Assembly (NCBI GenBank): GCA_036674765.1
Contig: JARVKI010000009.1
Coordinates: 124,001-188,000 of the forward strand
Direction: 5' to 3'
Source of the DNA: Seiridium cupressi
Taxonomy: Eukaryota; Ascomycota; Sordariomycetes; Amphisphaeriales; Sporocadaceae
Length of the DNA stretch: 64,000 nt
Of this stretch, positions 47,113 to 58,235 are shown piece by piece (the first letter of the stretch is position 1; each line of letters begins with the position of its first letter). The position numbers and the translations under genes were made by a program. Below the pieces are notes generated by a model. That model had not been told where the DNA came from. It saw only the letters and a program-made list of their open reading frames with translations, and made no database searches.

Positions 47113-48734
47113 TGGTCACGTATATACGAGCAAGTCGGATGTAATAGTAGTACGTCGGGGAGCAGGATTCGTATCATGTCAGGTACGAATGGCCAGGCTT
47201 GAATTATCGAAAATATGGGCACAGATACCCTTCTCAATTCCAAGTAATATTAGTTGATATAAAACAACTCAACGACATATTTGTCACGCCTTTCTTCCCG
47301 ACAATTCTCACGGACATTGTAATGATTATTTGTAACTCTGCGACACTTCTGCAAAGAGTAAGATCGCGGAAAATGCAAGGAGAACCTCGCCCTTGACCAA
47401 AATGATCCAATAGCCGCGTTTCCAGAGAAGGAGATGGGTTCTCCCAATCAGAACAGGAGTCAGAGGACCCGACGGGCCGAAGCCAAATTACATAATGCTG
47501 ACTGGTTCTCCACACGATGCCTTTGGTAGAGGTTAAAGTTGCTGTGCAAAAGGTTGTATTCTTCGCCGGGATAGTGCAGCAGCCCTGCTGCACGTGTCTG
47601 CGGACTCGTGCGTCAACTCGGTATATTCATGTAGTTGGCCGCCTCAGCTTTGTCAGACCGGCACCAACCAACATGGGCTTAATGGGATACTGTGTAGCAA
47701 AAAATCCTTTCGACTTTCTGAACCGTGGGACTACGTCTTCTATCACAAATTAGAACTTTAATTGCTATCAACCATAACAGGTTTTTCTTCTTTTCTTCTT
47801 CTTCTTTTCTTCTTCTTCTTCTTCTTTTCTTTTTTTTTTCTTCCTTTTTTTGGTTGGTAAATTTTACCATTGTATAACCAAGCTGGTCTTTAAACAATAC
47901 GCTATTTAACAGATAGATTGATCTTGTGTGACTTAATGCATGTAGTTTGAAAGTTCTCTTCCTTCCGTTTTACGGCAAAGAATATATATAAAAGAATGGC
48001 TTGATGGCGATAATAGAATAGTGCACATGATTGGCTTATATTTGTTACACTACATTTCCAACTTACACGAAAGGGATGAGTGCTTTACTCTGGATATTTG
48101 GTCGCCGGGTTTTGCATAACCGATCACGCTTATCAGCCACTTATGCCTTACTAAGTCTAATGGCAAAATGTCCAGAGTCAAAGCGCTAAACCCTTTGATA
48201 TAAATTGATAATAAGGTGTCAAAGTACGAAATTCGTCCACTTTAAAACACTAATCAAGCCCGTGCACATTATGGAAAATCGTACTTCTAAGAATATCGAG
48301 GAAGGATAGCATCATAGACTGATAGATAGTAGTATTTCATACCTTGATTCTATTCAATTGTAGTAGCCGTTTAACAACACGCTATATTAGTTTCCACAAT
48401 TGCGATCATGATAAGGACTCACCTGTAAGCCGTGCGAGTTGGAAGCAGACGAATGCACATCATCAAGGACAGAATCAATCACTCAAAGGGACAATGCCAA
48501 GAATTGGAAAGAACATGAAACGCCATTGATTGGTCTTGTGCAGAAACGGGTTGATCGCCAGTGGTCAACATATAAACAAGCGAACGGCACTGACTGAATA
48601 AGGGTATCATCCCGTAACACATGTCTTCTGTCCCAGAAACGCCATTCTGCCTGCTGCAAAGCAGAATTAAACTTCAAATATATGGCACATCTACAGCAAA
48701 GAGATATTCCATCACTCATGTACATACACCCGCA
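47113..48734. other. AT-rich convergent intergenic region
   Basis: 1.6 kb between the 3' ends of YME2 and CENP-C. It includes a polypyrimidine TTC repeat and AT-rich sequence from about 47750 to 48480. No ORF or RNA gene supported. Confidence 0.55.
47779..47852 (+). repeat. TTC-rich polypyrimidine tract
   Basis: Nearly pure T/C strand made of TTC and TTTTC units ending in a T-run. Simple-sequence DNA. Confidence 0.9.
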
Positions 48735-50948
48735 CTACATCTCTTGACTTTCCGCCACTTGAGCCGGCATCTCGCAGCCCTGGCAGAAGAATAAGCGCGC
48801 CGGTTTGTCCGTATCGTTTACAATACTGTAATGATTCCCTGCGGTCATATTAGCACTTTCCGCAAAACAAGATAGACCTCAAGACATACCCCTAGGCACA
48901 AACCAGGTGCCGCCTTTCGTGATCCTGAAGCTCGTGGACGACACCGTCACCTCCACATTACCGTAATGCACGAAAAAGGCCATTTGCATCTTCCTCGCAT
49001 TCTTGATGCGCTTCTCCGAATGCGGCGGTAAATCCACAATACCGGACCCGAAGAACGGAAGCGTGAGGGTTTTAGCGAAACGAAACGTTGCGTCCTTGAT
49101 GTCCTTCATTTGGATGGCCCCTTCTGAAATCGCCAATTCCTCTTCGGCAACCTCAACCTGGTCCTCGTCTTGTGGCGGGTTGAACTCGTAGTCGGGTTGC
49201 CAGTAGATACAATCGCCAATAACACGGCCAGGGTCATCTTCCCATTCTTCGCGCTCTTCGTCTTCTTCCACATCGGAAACACGACGTTTTGGACGACCAG
49301 CGGCAGGTCTGCCTCGCCGACGTTTGGGCTTGTCTTCATCTCCATCGTATTCCACCCGAACGACACCCTTGATCTTAGGTCCAATTTTGATCCGGCGACC
49401 TTGCTTGTCCTGTATAACCTCGTCCTCCTCTTCGTCGTAATCGTATCTCTCACCACGCCAAAATTCCAGGGGCTTAGTCGAGACTCGGCCAGACCTAGTC
49501 GTCTTAACTTCGAACTTATCGCGTCTTTGACTGACCAGACCACGGCTCCTGGGCATGGGAGGACGACTCGGTACTGGCGGCGATTCGGCGCCCACGGCAG
49601 AAGATTTCCTTCTGCGGCCGGGCTTCGCCTTTGCTGGTGCCTCCTTGGAACTCTCGCTTGTATTCTCTTTGGGTTTTGGCCCTGTCTTCTGCTTCCCCGA
49701 CCCGCGCGCCACGGCAGTAGCACTCGTTTCAGCCTGATTAGGACTGATCTTGTCTTTATTTAATGATGGCCTGCCTCTGGGTCGCTTGGCTGGCTTTGCT
49801 GGTTCCACCTCTTCAGTCGAAGGTCTCTTACCTGGCCGACCTCGCTTCTTCTTCGCGGGTTCTTCGTGCTTCTCCTGGATCTCAGGCTCGGACTCGGACC
49901 CTGACTCGGGCTCTGATTCCGGCTCTGAAACTGGCCCCGGTGGCTCTTCTACAGGAGGCGATATGGCTTTCGGTTTGCGCCCCCTTTTCTTTGGCTGGGC
50001 TGTCTCGATCGGAGCAGGTTCCTCTTCCTCCTCGTCTTCTTCTCCTGCATCCTGTGGCTCTTCGTGTTCTTCTTCTACTGATTCGTCGTCCACCTCTGGA
50101 AGGTCAAGATCATCGCCACCCGTGTTTAGAAAGTCCATGGGCTCTTCCTCTTCCTCTTCATCGTCATCGTCATATACAGGGGCTTTCCCCTTCGACCGTC
50201 GTGCGTCAAGCTGTTCGTCGGAATCATCATGCGTGTAACCGTTCACTCTTGAATGTTTCGGGGGTTGGAACAACTCCTTTTCGGCTTGACTAGCTGCATT
50301 GGCCAATTTGCTTGAACCGTTGGTCTGCGAATGTCCGTTGGTGGCAGGTTTCATCTTAGGGTCTTTGGAGAAATCCAGCCGCCGTTTCGCCGACCTTGAT
50401 GGGCTGACATGCTCATCTTCTTCGATGACGCTTCCGCGAGTAGGCGAGGATGTCCGTCCGATATGCGGGTTATGGCGGGCTGGTGAGTTGAGGAAGGTCT
50501 TGCCCGGCGACCGCGCTTTGGGCAGTGACACCCTATCTCGTCTCATACGGCTCACTGTCGCGGGTCCCAGAGTAGAGGCTGCGACACATTAGCTCCACTT
50601 CCAATGCGCAAGACTCCGGGCGCGCGCATACCCTCGTCTATGTCCATATCTTGCTCGGCGTCCGAAGTGGACGTCGCATCTGGCCCATTTCCATTCGATT
50701 TTCTCGCGGATCCTCTTTGTGGTGAAGAAGAAAATATATTGGAGACGGGTTCCATTCCATATTCATCGCGCTCGCCTGTATCCTTGAGCATGACACCCGT
50801 TTTCCTAGGGACGTTAGAACTTGGGCCGCTGCGCAAACCCGGTCGGGTCGGCTCGAAGCTCTTACCTTCCTTGAACACCAAGAGCGAACAACTGGTCATT
50901 TTGCGACGATTGTGGATTGCGCCGTTGCAACTGCGGTCGCGGTGCCAT
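48735..50948 (-). CDS. MIF2: Kinetochore protein CENP-C (Mif2/Cnp3)
   Basis: Inner kinetochore protein that binds CENP-A nucleosomes. Four exons: 50866-50948, 50632-50804, 48890-50578 and 48735-48838, 682 aa. Joined exon 1-2 gives LFALGVQGRKTGVMLKD, the conserved N-terminal motif linked to Mis12-complex binding. The middle is disordered with a long Asp/Glu block and AT-hook-like motifs: KKRGRKPKA (~residue 282), KKRGRPGKR (~327), RPRGRPS (~349) and RRRGRPAAGRPKRR (~504). The CENP-C nucleosome-binding motif is TRSGRVSTKPLEFWRGER (~445-463). The cupin dimerisation domain occupies the C-terminus (IYWQPDYEFNPP..FFVHYGNVEVTV..GGTWFVPRGNHYSI). Introns are 51-61 nt. Start chosen because the ATG at 50948 alone gives the correct phase. 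Confidence 0.93.
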
Positions 50949-52481
50949 CGCATATATAGGATCCCACGTTAAATTGGAAGAGAACCAATATTGGTGGGCA
51001 GAATTGACTCAGGTCGCGCGCAGGAATCAAATCGGCTGGTCTGGCGCGCAATTTGGCGATAGCTTCGAAAGACGCGTTGCGATATGTCTAAGACGAGGTG
51101 GGGATGAATCGATGTTTATTTTAACTTGGGCAAGCTCGTTGATGGGACGAAGGCCTAAGGATGTGCTGCCGGGTATTCAATTGGCTGATTTGGGCCCGGC
51201 CCGCAGAAAAAGTCCAAGACAAACGCGCATGAGGAAGGCCCAGGGACGCGTCCCACTTAAGAGTACCTCCAGCTTTATGATAGCCCCTTCTTCATGTGAA
51301 CCACAAAGCGAGGACAACATTTATATCTTCGTGAAATCAAGTTCTGAAAGGACCCGTTAAGACATAATTGAGAATAACATGTTGGAACAACATCAGCCGA
51401 TTACACGGCAAGCCTTTGGATCCGATTCTCTTAGTTATAAAGTGTTCGCCAAACCCCGTTTTCCTATCTCGATAAAAAGACCATGATTTACCTATGTATA
51501 CTAGACATCAACTATTAGCGAGTACCAAAGAAACTTGGAGCTAACACCGGTCATACTTGACTAAGAAATCTTCATTTCTCAATGTCCAAATTCACGAAGC
51601 TTCATGAATTTCAGACACTGCATCAAATTCATGCTTGCCACCACCTTTGCCCTCCTGACATCGGTGGCAAAATATTGTGTACTTATGACTGTTTATGTCC
51701 GGACATTACCTTATATGTACACCCACTATTGTCGTGAGCAAGGACGCATATTTCTCTTTTCGGTGTGCCGGACTCAACGTCCTCAGCTTCCTCGCTTGCT
51801 TGTCTTTTACGAATGCAAGGAGCGTGAGACAGAGTCCACGGACTAGGTGCGAGTCAAAGCGAAAGCTCAGCCAGATGATGGAAATAAATCGCCAAACGTA
51901 AAATTCATCTGCTAGCATCGTATGAATTAAATTATGGCGAGAAAGTTGTCTCGATTTCGAAGTTAGCCGGTGTTTTATAGCTGGGAAATGGGCCATATTG
52001 TGTAGGCAAGATCGACCCTAAATTCCCAATCTGACACTACTTCTACTGCAATATAATCGCAATCACAGGAAGAGGGGGTGCTGGTGGCTGCCATTGCGAG
52101 CGGGACAAGTGGTTTTAATGAAAATGGAAGGGAGCGAAGAATTGTGTGGTCAGGCAGAGGTTTGTACCTGCACCGTTGATTGAGGAGCCTACGTTGGTGG
52201 GAGAAGTCGCTTGTCTAAACTGCAGGGCAAGTATTATGGCAAACACGGCCGGCAGTCACGCATGTAGCCAAGCAAATACATATTATCAGACTAAGATCAG
52301 AAAGACGTTGGTTTTGATAACTAGACGTATCATATGCAATTTCTATTTACGATATTTGGTTTTCTTTTTTCTTTTTTAGAAAAAGTTTATTATTCGAAGA
52401 TCTTTTTTTGGTTATTCCACTTTTTTTCTTCTAATTATTCAAATGTTGAGTCTAATTATACGGATTCCACCATAACCAAAG
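50949..52481. other. Intergenic region, no gene seen
   Basis: CENP-C promoter at the left, AT-rich sequence with T-runs approaching the tRNA at the right (52360-52480). ORFs of up to 147 codons have no recognisable content. Confidence 0.55.
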
Positions 52482-52572
52482 CGGGGATAGCTCAGTTGGG
52501 AGAGCGCCAGACTGAAGTCAAACATCAGTTCGTTAATCTGGAGGTCATGTGTTCGATCCACATTCACCGCAG
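52482..52572 (+). tRNA. tRNA-Phe (GAA) with 18-nt intron
   Basis: Cloverleaf read by hand: acceptor GCGGGGA with TCACCGC and discriminator A, D arm GCTC..GAGC, anticodon stem CCAGA/TCTGG, loop CTGAAGA with anticodon GAA at 52515-52517, T arm ATGTG-TTCGATC-CACAT. An 18-nt intron (52519-52536) lies one base 3' of the anticodon, the standard place for nuclear tRNA introns. A box TAGCTCAGTTGG and B box GTTCGATCC are intact. One acceptor-stem pair is mismatched (G5 with A68). A T4 terminator follows at 52583. Confidence 0.9.
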
Positions 52573-52582
52573 TTGACTATCT

Positions 52583-52586
52583 TTTC
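52583..52586 (+). terminator. RNA polymerase III T-run terminator
   Basis: TTTT 10 bases after the tRNA-Phe 3' end. Confidence 0.6.
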
Positions 52587-52622
52587 GATAATAAGTTGAT
52601 ATATTTTGTCTCTTTTTATTCT

Positions 52623-52641
52623 TCTCTCTCTCTCTCTCTCT
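52623..52641 (+). repeat. CT dinucleotide run
   Basis: About nine consecutive CT units. Confidence 0.85.
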
Positions 52642-52740
52642 TTTGTCCCCGAGGATTTTTTCCACTTCTGAATTTTCTAAATTTCATTACGCAAGCAAGC
52701 AAATATGAGGAATCGTATATAATCACTAGAGTAATCACTT

Positions 52741-52819
52741 AACTATCTCAAAGACTGGATAAAGTCAGACATCAGGTTATTAAATCTGAAAGTCATGTGT
52801 TCCATCCACATCCACCGCA
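52741..52819 (+). pseudogene. Decayed tRNA-Phe copy
   Basis: The 3' half closely matches the intact tRNA upstream: AAGTCAGACATCAG corresponds to the intron region, AGTCATGTGTTCCATCCACA to the variable and T arms, and TCCACCGCA to the acceptor 3' strand. The 5' acceptor strand and the D arm are not recognisable and the GAA anticodon is lost (GGATAAAG in its place). A T-run follows, as after the intact gene. Confidence 0.75.
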
Positions 52820-52923
52820 GCTATTTGTTTTTTTGGACTGCCATCACGGATTAGAGGGCTTAAGTGCTTAATCCTACAAGGTGGGGTATATTAATGAAGA
52901 ATTGCATAGTGTATGTCCCTAGT

Positions 52924-53038
52924 GTGGTGGGCTACAGAGCTTAAGCAGCTGAATTAGCGTGTTAGCCCAGACCGCGACACCAGACCGCGTCTGGGCCCGC
53001 GTTTAGACGCTCTACTTAAACGGTATACCGTCCACCAC
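52924..53038. repeat. Foldback (MITE-like) inverted repeat
   Basis: Nested inverted pairs in matching order: GTGGTGG (52924-52930) with CCACCAC (53032-53038), TTAAG (52941-52945) with CTTAA (53015-53019), AGCGT (52956-52960) with ACGCT (53007-53011), and GCCCAGAC (52965-52972) with GTCTGGGC (52989-52996). A 12-bp palindrome ACGGTATACCGT lies at 53020-53031. No coding capacity. Origin as a small transposable element is an inference. Confidence 0.6.
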
Positions 53039-53173
53039 TTACATCACTATACTTGCCTGCTTTATGTGGTCGACTATTTTTACAAAGGATTCTCCCATTT
53101 TGCTTCCGCGAATAAGTCATCGATCATTCGACCACAAAGATTGTTCCAAAGGCAGCAATATAAATTCTCCGAA

Positions 53174-54235
53174 ATGGAGGACACACAGATGACAGACGAA
53201 ACCCCCAATCTCGCCCTCGAGACTCCCATTTCAGACGTGTTCGTCCCGCCCTCAATACACCGAAACGAGCTCCTGAGCGGCGAATCGTACACACACTACT
53301 CGCCCGTACCACCGTCACTCCTGCCATCAGGATCGCAAACAATTGGCGAGCCATGCTGCCTCGGCGTTGATGAGGCCGGCCGCGGTCCCGTGCTCGGCGA
53401 CATGGTCTACGGCGTCTTCTACCTGCCGCTTCCTCTCTCCGACCCCCTGCTCAAAACCACACACCACTTCGATGACTCCAAGGTCTTGACGCCCGCCGTG
53501 CGGTCCGACCTCATGCAGGCCCTCTGCACCGCCGACACAGATCTCCACAGCTCCTGCGGCTGGGCGACGTATTCGCTGTCCGCGCGCGACATTGGCGCCA
53601 ACATGCTCAAGCCGACGACCATGTACAACCTCAATGCGCAGGCCATGGACGCGACCATTAGCCTGATCCGGGGCGTCTTTGCGCTGGGCGTCAATGTGAA
53701 GGAGATCTACGTCGATACCATCGGCCAGCCGGCCGCCTACCAGAAGAAGTTGGAGCGCGTGTTCCCCACCACCAAAATTACAGTCGCCAAGAAGGCCGAT
53801 TCCCTATATCCCTGTGTGTCGGCTGCATCTGTATGCGCCAAGGTGACCAGAGATGCGGCACTGGAAGTCTTGTACGAAGCGCGCGCCGCCGCTGATGGGC
53901 CAGAAGAGGAGGGCGGCGAGGGTGAGACGGAAAGGAAAAAGAAAGATGAGGGAATGGCATGGGGCTCTGGCTATCCCTCTGACGGGCGCTGCACCAACTG
54001 GTTACGGACGAATATGCATCCCGTCTTCGGCTGGGGTCCCGAATGTAGATTCAGCTGGGGCACCGCGAAGGATATGCTTGAGGGCAAAGGCGGCGTGAAG
54101 GTCGAGTGGCCCCTGGATGAAGAGGAAGGTACGAGCCGGGTGACGGACTTCTTCGTAGATAGCGGCACAAAGGAAAATGACGCAGATGAGCTGGGCACAT
54201 GGTTCGGCACACCTGCTGGGCTGGAAGCCTTTTAG
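53174..54235 (+). CDS. RNH201: Ribonuclease H2 catalytic subunit A
   Basis: Nuclear RNase H2 large subunit, which cuts RNA in RNA-DNA hybrids and removes single ribonucleotides from DNA. One exon of 353 codons from MEDTQMTDE. Active-site acids are visible: the Asp-Glu pair in GVDEAGRGP (about 53363-53390), Asp in YVDTIGQP (about 53710) and Asp in KVTRD (about 53850), with the intervening KKADSLYPCVSAASVCAK that includes the conserved basic and Tyr-containing segment. A charged insertion (about 53885-53950) lies before GSGYPSD. The frame is open upstream to 53066 but the ATG at 53174 gives the usual homologue length. Its 3' end faces that of SEY1, 226 bp apart. Confidence 0.93.
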   Translation: MEDTQMTDETPNLALETPISDVFVPPSIHRNELLSGESYTHYSPVPPSLLPSGSQTIGEPCCLGVDEAGRGPVLGDMVYGVFYLPLPLSDPLLKTTHHFDDSKVLTPAVRSDLMQALCTADTDLHSSCGWATYSLSARDIGANMLKPTTMYNLNAQAMDATISLIRGVFALGVNVKEIYVDTIGQPAAYQKKLERVFPTTKITVAKKADSLYPCVSAASVCAKVTRDAALEVLYEARAAADGPEEEGGEGETERKKKDEGMAWGSGYPSDGRCTNWLRTNMHPVFGWGPECRFSWGTAKDMLEGKGGVKVEWPLDEEEGTSRVTDFFVDSGTKENDADELGTWFGTPAGLEAF

Positions 54236-54461
54236 TGGAAACGGGATATTGATCCGACATCGTGATTGAATGTGTTTGCGTGCCCAACGTGGATACTGTC
54301 TACAACTAGCATAGAGTTGGCGTAAGGCGTTAGTAAGGAGCGAGGGATCGGGTTTACTGGCTCCGGGAATGGTCTATCATGTACAACATCAATTCAACGA
54401 CTGCTCCCATGTACAAATATCCTGCATGCGCCCCACCAATCATCAATCGCTACCTTCCATA

Positions 54462-57304
54462 TCAGATATCGTCATCATCAACTGCATCTGCACCGTTGGC
54501 CCTTCGCTCAGCCTTCTTGCCGCGACTGTCCAGGGTGTCCAAACTAATGGAGTCCGTATCGCGATGTGCAGGCATGGCAATAGCTGCACGAGCTGTCTCG
54601 TTGTTCTCAAGAAACTCGCGTAGCTTTTGCTTGCCAATCTCAACACCTTGGCCCCAAGCAGCGCTACTCATCTGCATCATGGGCCCGAGGAGGTTGAGGG
54701 TGTACGCGACATATGTGCCGCCAGCCATGAGAATGAGGAGCAAGAATAGCACTGGGTTGCGGAGAACTGTGGACATGTTAGTATCTAGCTTGTATGTAGA
54801 TGGCGAAGGAGCAGTTTCTGTGCCCCTAAGCCAGCTATAGGAATAAAGATTGGGCAGTAGCGAAAAAGACATACCTGTAACAAGCTCGTTCCACCCAAGT
54901 GCCAAGAGTATACCGTAGAAGTACAATGGCACTTGCGCAACGCCGCCAATTGCACTACGCTTGGCTTCGACATATACGCCGTCTGCCGTCTTCTTGAACC
55001 GGACCACGAGATCTTGACGCTTACTCTCGCTCAGAACCGTCATCTCCTCCTCGAGGCTCTTGCCGTCTTCCTCATCCACGCCTCCGATCGGTGCGAGGTC
55101 ATCCTCATCCTCAGCTTCCGCCCCAGGGGGCTGGCGGCCAATGAATTCGGGGAGATCGGGTGGACCATATGTCTCGGAGAGTCTGAAGCGGGATAGCAGG
55201 GGAATGAGTGTCAAGGTCGATTCTCTTGCCTTGGTGTAAATTCCCTCAATATCATCGGTTGGACGCCAGATCCTAGGAACACCGGCCTCATCGTACCGGA
55301 ACTTATCCTCAAAGTTCTCACGTAACTTCAACAAGATGTTGCCCTCCATGACCTCCTCCTCGATCTTTTCTCTCAAAGCGACCCAGCTCTTGCGTCGTAA
55401 ACGCCACAGGCCAACATCGACTTCACCCTGGCTAGCCTCAAAGCTTTTCGCCCTATCTGCAAACCGAACTTCGGCTTCCTTGACAATCGAGACGAAGACG
55501 TTCCAGATCCGATCCCATAAATCCTTCTCGGTAAGCGGCTTCTCGCCCGTCTCGGGGGCGCCAGAGCCTGCTCTCCCGGAACCAAGCTTGTTGAATTCCA
55601 AGCCAACCGCGTCGCCCAAGCGAGACTTGACCCAGCGTTCGACCCTTGTCGCCAACCTGCGCATTTCCTCTTTTCTGAGCTTGGCAGAGACTTGATCCAG
55701 TTCCTTCTCGAAAAGTATGTATTGCGACTTGAAGTTGGTCCAAGGAACGCCTTGAATAGCCAAGCTCTGTGCCTCCTTCTTGAAGAACTCCAATGTTTTG
55801 GTCTTTTCGGCATCAACAATGTCGGCGAATTCGTATGCACCACCAGACTTCTGCCCAGCTTTCACAGCACCAGACACAGCGTCACTAAACGAAGCCACTC
55901 CAGATTTGTGGATAGCCGAAACCTGACCTTGGTAGAGAGCCTTCAAGCGCTGGTCAACCTTGTTCTCAAGTTCCTGATGTTTCCGCTTATAAACCCCCTT
56001 ATGGTATCTGCTGGCAGAACTTTCGAAAGATTTCAGGCACTTCTCCCTAGCTGAACTTCCGGTCTTGCCAAGATTCGGTAAAACAAACGGCTTGCCTACG
56101 CGCGCAGCCTCAGCTTGCCTCTCCTCAAGTGGAGTGACAACTTCGTCGAAGGCAATGAGGGATTCCCTGGAGATCTCGTCGCAACGAAACTGTGCTAATA
56201 GCTCCTGTTGTGTTGGCAGGTCGAGATCTTTATTGTTGGCAATCTGATCCCAAACACCTTCAGCATAGATAGAAAACCCGTCGGCAGGGATTCTTCGGTG
56301 ATACTCGGGCAACAATATACCGCCATCCAGTTCCTGATCGCCGTGTTGACCTGGTGTCTTGCCACCGCGGCTCGCCGTGATGAATCTCCGGCCTAGTCTA
56401 TCGACCTCGCTGACAAACTTTTCGGGCTGTAGAATTTTGTGAGGCAAGGCGGAAAATGCGAAATCAAAGTAATCCTCGATGCGGGAGTTTTCAAGACCCT
56501 GGGGCTTAGAAATCGACGACCAAAGCTTGGTGAGATCCTGTAACAGGGTGTTTTGGAGGTTCGCCAACGGGGTGTTGCCAATATGATCTCGAATGACAAA
56601 AAAGAGCAGTGATCGGGGGGTCGACCTAAGTTGAGCATGTCAGCCTGTTTCGTCAATTTGTTTCATGGCTTGTTCGGAGGCATACTGCTTATCCTTGAGA
56701 AACAGCTGCATATTAACCTCAAATACCGTCTTCAAAAGACCCATGTTGGCTCCCTGGTACAGACCAACCTGGTGCTCCCAGATATTTACGATCAGCACCT
56801 CGCTGGTAGCCAAAGCAAAGAGTGCACTCTTCCTTTCAAAGTCCTGGTCTTCCCCGCGTTCGCGACCATCAGTACCCTCAACGTCCATGACCAAAATGTT
56901 GTCTGCCATGGACCCCCTTTTATTTTTAGACATCCATATGCCTTTTGTTGTCTGTCGCCGTTCCGACTCGGACATGACGTTAAACTCGGTACCAAACAGG
57001 TGGTTCAGCAGGGTCGACTTTCCGGTCGACTGCGAGCCAAAGACGGATATAAGGTGGTAGTTGAACCCAGCATCTGCGACGTCGGTTACTTGCAGGTAGG
57101 TGTTTATCTTGGGGCTGCGACGAGCTCTCAGTCAGTATACCATCGCATCGCATCTCAGACGCGTGGACGCATCAGGACGCCACGGAATGGGGCGTAAATG
57201 GGAGGTACATACTTGAACACCTTATCCTCATCGATAACTTGCACGCCATGCTCGTACTGAGCCTTGGTCGGCTCCTCGCCGACCGAGGCGAAGTGTCCGT
57301 TCAT
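54462..57304 (-). CDS. SEY1: Sey1, dynamin-like GTPase for ER membrane fusion
   Basis: Atlastin/RHD3-type GTPase that fuses ER tubules. Four exons: 57213-57304, 56686-57114, 54875-56625 and 54462-54766, 858 aa. Exon 1 begins [12 protein letters not shown]. The P-loop GSQSTGKST is at residues 57-65; [10 protein letters not shown] follows in the same exon; VIRDH lies after the second intron, joined as [18 protein letters not shown] long helical bundle occupies residues ~250-730. Two closely spaced membrane spans sit at ~739-757 and ~760-785 ([19 protein letters not shown], then [16 protein letters not shown]), split by the last intron (108 nt), with a cytosolic tail after. Both ends face the cytosol by family knowledge. 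Confidence 0.94.
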
Positions 57305-58235
57305 GATCAGGGGTGTTATAGAAGCGAAGGAGAACGAGGTGTATATATCATGAAAGAGGGCAGGGGAGCGGTGCCATTTCTATGTCGGAAAAGGGTTTGC
57401 GACTCAAAGGTGGCAGCGACAATGGGGACCAGGAGACCAGATCACTGGATTAATGAATGACCCTCGAATTTGTGTACAGATGACGATGGCAAGGACATCC
57501 TTGTCACTCGCCGCCCACCAGGCCAAACAGGCGGCGCTGTGCTTAATCCGGCCCCGCTGTCACATGCGCTTTGGCCACCTGGAATGCGATGGGCCATGGG
57601 CCATGGCACTGGACCGACTCTGCGCTCGTCTTCTTTGGCCAGCACCTGCGCTGCTGCTCAACGCTCGCTGGACTCGTGTTAGTGCTAGCGAATACCTACC
57701 TGGGCCCTGGGTACATCATTGTTTGCGACCAAGTTCGCCAGCGGTCGTAAATCGACGTCCTCACGTCACCCGCATTTGTGATGGTGTGTACCCTGCCTCG
57801 ACCTTGCGCTGCAACCCGGGCACATTCCACCAAGTGTTAAAATTGTAGACTATCAATAGTGTACCTCTGTATACTCGATTTACGTGTGTTGTTAGCGCAT
57901 CATCTTTTCTTATTACCATTTTTTCCACTACAAAGGAGAGCCACTTCGCAGTTCAGAGCAATCGGTTTTCCGGAATCTCCTCCCGAGTCCCATACCGTCA
58001 TGGTGGGCCCGTATGCATGACCATCACCGAATTTGTACCCAGACTGCGGGTATTTCACAACCGAGTTGCTATGATATCCAGCGTTTGCCCGTCCCATCAT
58101 TTCTGAATCACTTTTATCGATTTACAATGTAATCATTGTTCCTGTCATTTCCAGGAGGAGGCGCCCAAGCCTGGCTTTATTTATTTGTTGCTATTTGTGC
58201 ACGTACCGGCAAAACGACTTGCTTTGAGATTCAAA
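57305..58235. other. Divergent promoter region between SEY1 and the PAQR gene
   Basis: About 930 bp, no gene supported. Confidence 0.6.

Larger units (their letters stand above)
52573..53173. other. Region of tRNA pseudogene and foldback repeat
   Basis: Contains a CT dinucleotide run (about 52623-52641), a decayed tRNA-Phe copy, a short hairpin (GGATTA 52849-52854 with TAATCC 52870-52875) and a foldback element, then the RNH201 promoter. No protein gene seen. Confidence 0.6.

Noticed and set aside
49170..50238. Long open frames antisense to CENP-C
   Set aside because: Low-complexity mirrors of the acidic and Ser-rich sense sequence.
50888..50914. ATG beginning MTSCSLLVF as the CENP-C start
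   Set aside because: Its phase does not fit exon 2, whereas the ATG at 50948 gives GVQGRKTGV.
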